Source: Nitrospirota bacterium (GTDB lineage: Bacteria; Nitrospirota; Nitrospiria; Nitrospirales; NS-4). Taken from it: a stretch of DNA of 15,122 bases. Below, piece by piece: positions 13,986-15,122 of the stretch (positions within the stretch are counted from its first letter, which is position 1; every line of letters starts with the position of its first letter). Below the pieces are notes generated by a model. That model was not told the DNA's origin. It saw nothing but the letters and a program-made list of their open reading frames with translations, and ran no database searches. The translations under genes and the position numbers were made by a program. The stretch spans positions 1 to 15,122 of the forward strand of contig VBOF01000081.1 of assembly GCA_005877855.1 (NCBI GenBank). The letters run 5' to 3'.

Positions 13986-14036
13986 TAGCCCGGATTGTTC
14001 ATGAATATCTACTCCATCCATGGAGAATTCGGGCTA
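13986..14036. repeat. 51-bp nested palindromic element (REP/MITE-like)
   Basis: The outer arms TAGCCCGGATT (13986-13996) and AATTCGGGCTA (14026-14036) pair over 11 bp with one G-U. Inside are the palindrome TTCATGAA (13998-14005) and the inverted repeat CTCCAT 14012-14017 with ATGGAG 14020-14025. It occupies the nadK leader, between a TTGACA (minus 14057-14052) and the nadK ATG. Its compact, nested form resembles short extragenic palindromic repeats. Only one copy is present in this window, so its repetitive nature is inferred. Confidence 0.5.
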
Positions 14037-14050
14037 GCCGCACCTATTGC

Positions 14051-14117
14051 TTGTCAACGAAGACAATCTCGTGTTAATACCTACGGTGATCTTTTGCTGT
14101 GCGCCGTTGTACAGCAA
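14051..14117 (+). promoter_or_regulatory. possible upstream clpC promoter and inverted repeat
   Basis: TTGTCA 14051-14056 and TAATAC 14075-14080 are 18 bp apart and could be a second, weaker clpC promoter. Downstream, TTGCTGT (14094-14100) and ACAGCAA (14111-14117) form a perfect 7-bp inverted repeat with a 10-nt centre. The repeat lies 20 bp before the main clpC -35 and could be an operator. It matches neither the CIRCE element nor a CtsR heptad repeat. Confidence 0.35.
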
Positions 14118-14136
14118 GCGCGTGCCAGGGGCGCCC

Positions 14137-14165
14137 TTGACACTCTCCCGACCACCCGTTAGAAT
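14137..14165 (+). promoter_or_regulatory. main promoter of clpC
   Basis: A perfect TTGACA (14137-14142), a 17-bp spacer, and TAGAAT (14160-14165) form one of the best sigma70-type matches in the window. It predicts a leader of about 45 nt, ending in a strong Shine-Dalgarno GGAGGAG (14202-14208) 7 nt before the clpC ATG. Confidence 0.75.
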
Positions 14166-14215
14166 ACAGGCACGGATTCTCCACGACGGCATGGCGTACC
14201 TGGAGGAGACACAGG

Positions 14216-15122
14216 ATGTTTGAACGGTTCACCGACAAGGGCAGAAAGATCATCGTCTTGGCGCGCGAAGAGGCCGAGCGGCACCAGAACGACTATCTCG
14301 GCACCGAGCACCTGGTCCTGGCTATCCTTCGCGAGACCGACGGGGTCGCACTGATGATCCTGAAGAAGATGGGGCTCTCCACTGAGCAGATCCGTCTCGA
14401 AATCGAGCGAAACCTGCCGGGAGGCGGCACGACGATGACCTTCGGGGAGATTCCCTTCAGCCCACGGGTGAAGAAAGTCATCGAGTATGCGGTCGAAGAG
14501 GCCCGGTTGCTGGGCCACAACCACATCGGCGGCGAGCACCTGCTATTGGGCCTGCTCCGCGAGGAGGAGGGCATCGGCGGGAAGATTCTCCGGAGCCTCG
14601 GCGCCAACCTCCTGACTGCCCGCCAGTTGACCGTCTCGTTCCTGCGGAAGAGCTCGCCGCGGGAGCGGGACCGGAAAAGCAACACCCCGGCGCTGGATGA
14701 ATTCGGGCGAGACCTCACCCATCTCGCGCAGGAGGGCACGCTGGACCCGGTCATCGGCCGACAGGATGAGATCGAGCGGGTGCTGCAGATCCTCAGCCGG
14801 CGGACCAAGAACAACCCCGTGCTGATCGGAGAAGCCGGCGTCGGCAAGACGGCGATCGTCGAAGGCCTCGCCCAGCGGATCGTGAGCGCGGAGGTGCCTG
14901 ATAATCTTCTAAACCGTCGCGTCATCGCGCTGGACCTGGGCTCTCTTGTGGCCGGCACCAAGTACCGAGGCCAGTTCGAGGAGCGCCTCAAGGTCGTGAT
15001 GAAGGAGATCGTCCAGGCGGGCAACATCATCATCTTCATAGACGAGCTGCACACCCTGGTCGGGGCAGGAGCGGCGGAAGGGTCCATCGACGCGTCCAAT
15101 ATGCTGAAGCCCGCGCTCTCGC
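14216..15122 (+). CDS. clpC: ClpC AAA+ unfoldase, N-terminal part (3' end outside window)
   Basis: An ATG at 14216 preceded by GGAGGAG opens a frame that runs off the right edge after 302 codons without a stop. It begins MFERFTDKGRKIIVLAREEA, the typical ClpC start. Two Clp-N repeats follow (about 1-70 and 78-145), each with a GTEHLVLAIL or GGEHLLLGLL core. The first AAA+ domain starts near 165 with LDEFGRDLTHLAQEG and LDPVIGRQDEIERV. Walker A is GEAGVGKT (205-212) and Walker B IIIFIDE ends at D276-E277. ClpC hexamers unfold substrates for the ClpP protease, and family members help in heat and oxidative stress. The second AAA+ domain and ClpP loop lie outside. The gene has its own strong promoter. 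Confidence 0.95.
   Translation, partial: MFERFTDKGRKIIVLAREEAERHQNDYLGTEHLVLAILRETDGVALMILKKMGLSTEQIRLEIERNLPGGGTTMTFGEIPFSPRVKKVIEYAVEEARLLGHNHIGGEHLLLGLLREEEGIGGKILRSLGANLLTARQLTVSFLRKSSPRERDRKSNTPALDEFGRDLTHLAQEGTLDPVIGRQDEIERVLQILSRRTKNNPVLIGEAGVGKTAIVEGLAQRIVSAEVPDNLLNRRVIALDLGSLVAGTKYRGQFEERLKVVMKEIVQAGNIIIFIDELHTLVGAGAAEGSIDASNMLKPALS

Noticed and set aside
14118..14215. CIRCE or CtsR operator at clpC
   Set aside because: Neither the TTAGCACTC-N9-GAGTGCTAA pattern nor the CtsR heptad repeat is present.
14293..15099. Open frame (268 codons) on the minus strand
   Set aside because: It is the complement of clpC, which shows complete Clp-N repeats and Walker motifs on the plus strand.
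1..15122. CRISPR array, insertion sequence or toxin-antitoxin pair
   Set aside because: No regularly spaced repeats, transposase-like frame or paired small genes were found on either strand.

Overview
This 15.1-kb window looks like an ordinary chromosomal stretch of a GC-rich (roughly 60-65%), probably chemolithoautotrophic bacterium. The gene content fits the Nitrospirota (for example Nitrospira): a c-type cytochrome, a DUF3365/Tll0287-type haem protein, a caspase-fold lipoprotein, citrate synthase, class II fumarase, an FprA-type ferredoxin-NADP+ reductase and ClpC. The taxonomic call is inference from gene content only. No integrase, transposase, phage gene or CRISPR array was seen.

Layout. 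(1) 1-1.2 kb: the C-terminal end of a cytochrome c protein cut by the window edge, converging on a ubiA-type prenyltransferase that lacks an internal block of about 31 residues. (2) 1.2-4.2 kb: divergent from ubiA, a lipoprotein with a caspase (C14) fold whose catalytic His and Cys are both replaced; then tRNA-Thr(CGT); then a signal-peptide-bearing mono-haem DUF3365 protein with an internal 42-residue duplication. (3) 4.2-7.4 kb: an exported M28 peptidase (minus) divergent from a membrane fatty-acid desaturase, an HU protein with a dyad-rich leader and a strong terminator, and a convergent ArsC/Spx-family protein. (4) 7.4-11.7 kb: a Gfo/Idh/MocA oxidoreductase, a small zinc-ribbon protein of unknown function, citrate synthase and fumarase. 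(5) 11.7-15.1 kb: ferredoxin-NADP+ reductase, convergent and overlapping NAD kinase, a compact palindromic repeat at the nadK start, and the first 302 codons of clpC, cut by the right edge.

How the genes relate. Citrate synthase and fumarase are (reverse) TCA-cycle steps. The FprA-type reductase links ferredoxin to NADP(H), and its convergent neighbour NAD kinase makes NADP+. ClpC, HU and tRNA-Thr are housekeeping. Most genes appear to have their own sigma70-like promoter rather than sharing long operons.

Two economies recur at gene boundaries. A TGA stop codon forms part of the next promoter's -35 box in three places (3229, 8447, 11670). A -10 box lies 6-8 nt from a start codon with no Shine-Dalgarno in four places (ubiA, the M28 peptidase, the zinc-ribbon gene, gltA), suggesting leaderless mRNAs. 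I did not find a clear-cut new multi-gene system. The best leads are the catalytically dead caspase lipoprotein, the internally deleted UbiA, the nested palindrome abutting nadK, the duplicated DUF3365 protein, and the fumC end where terminator, stop codon and next promoter are superimposed.
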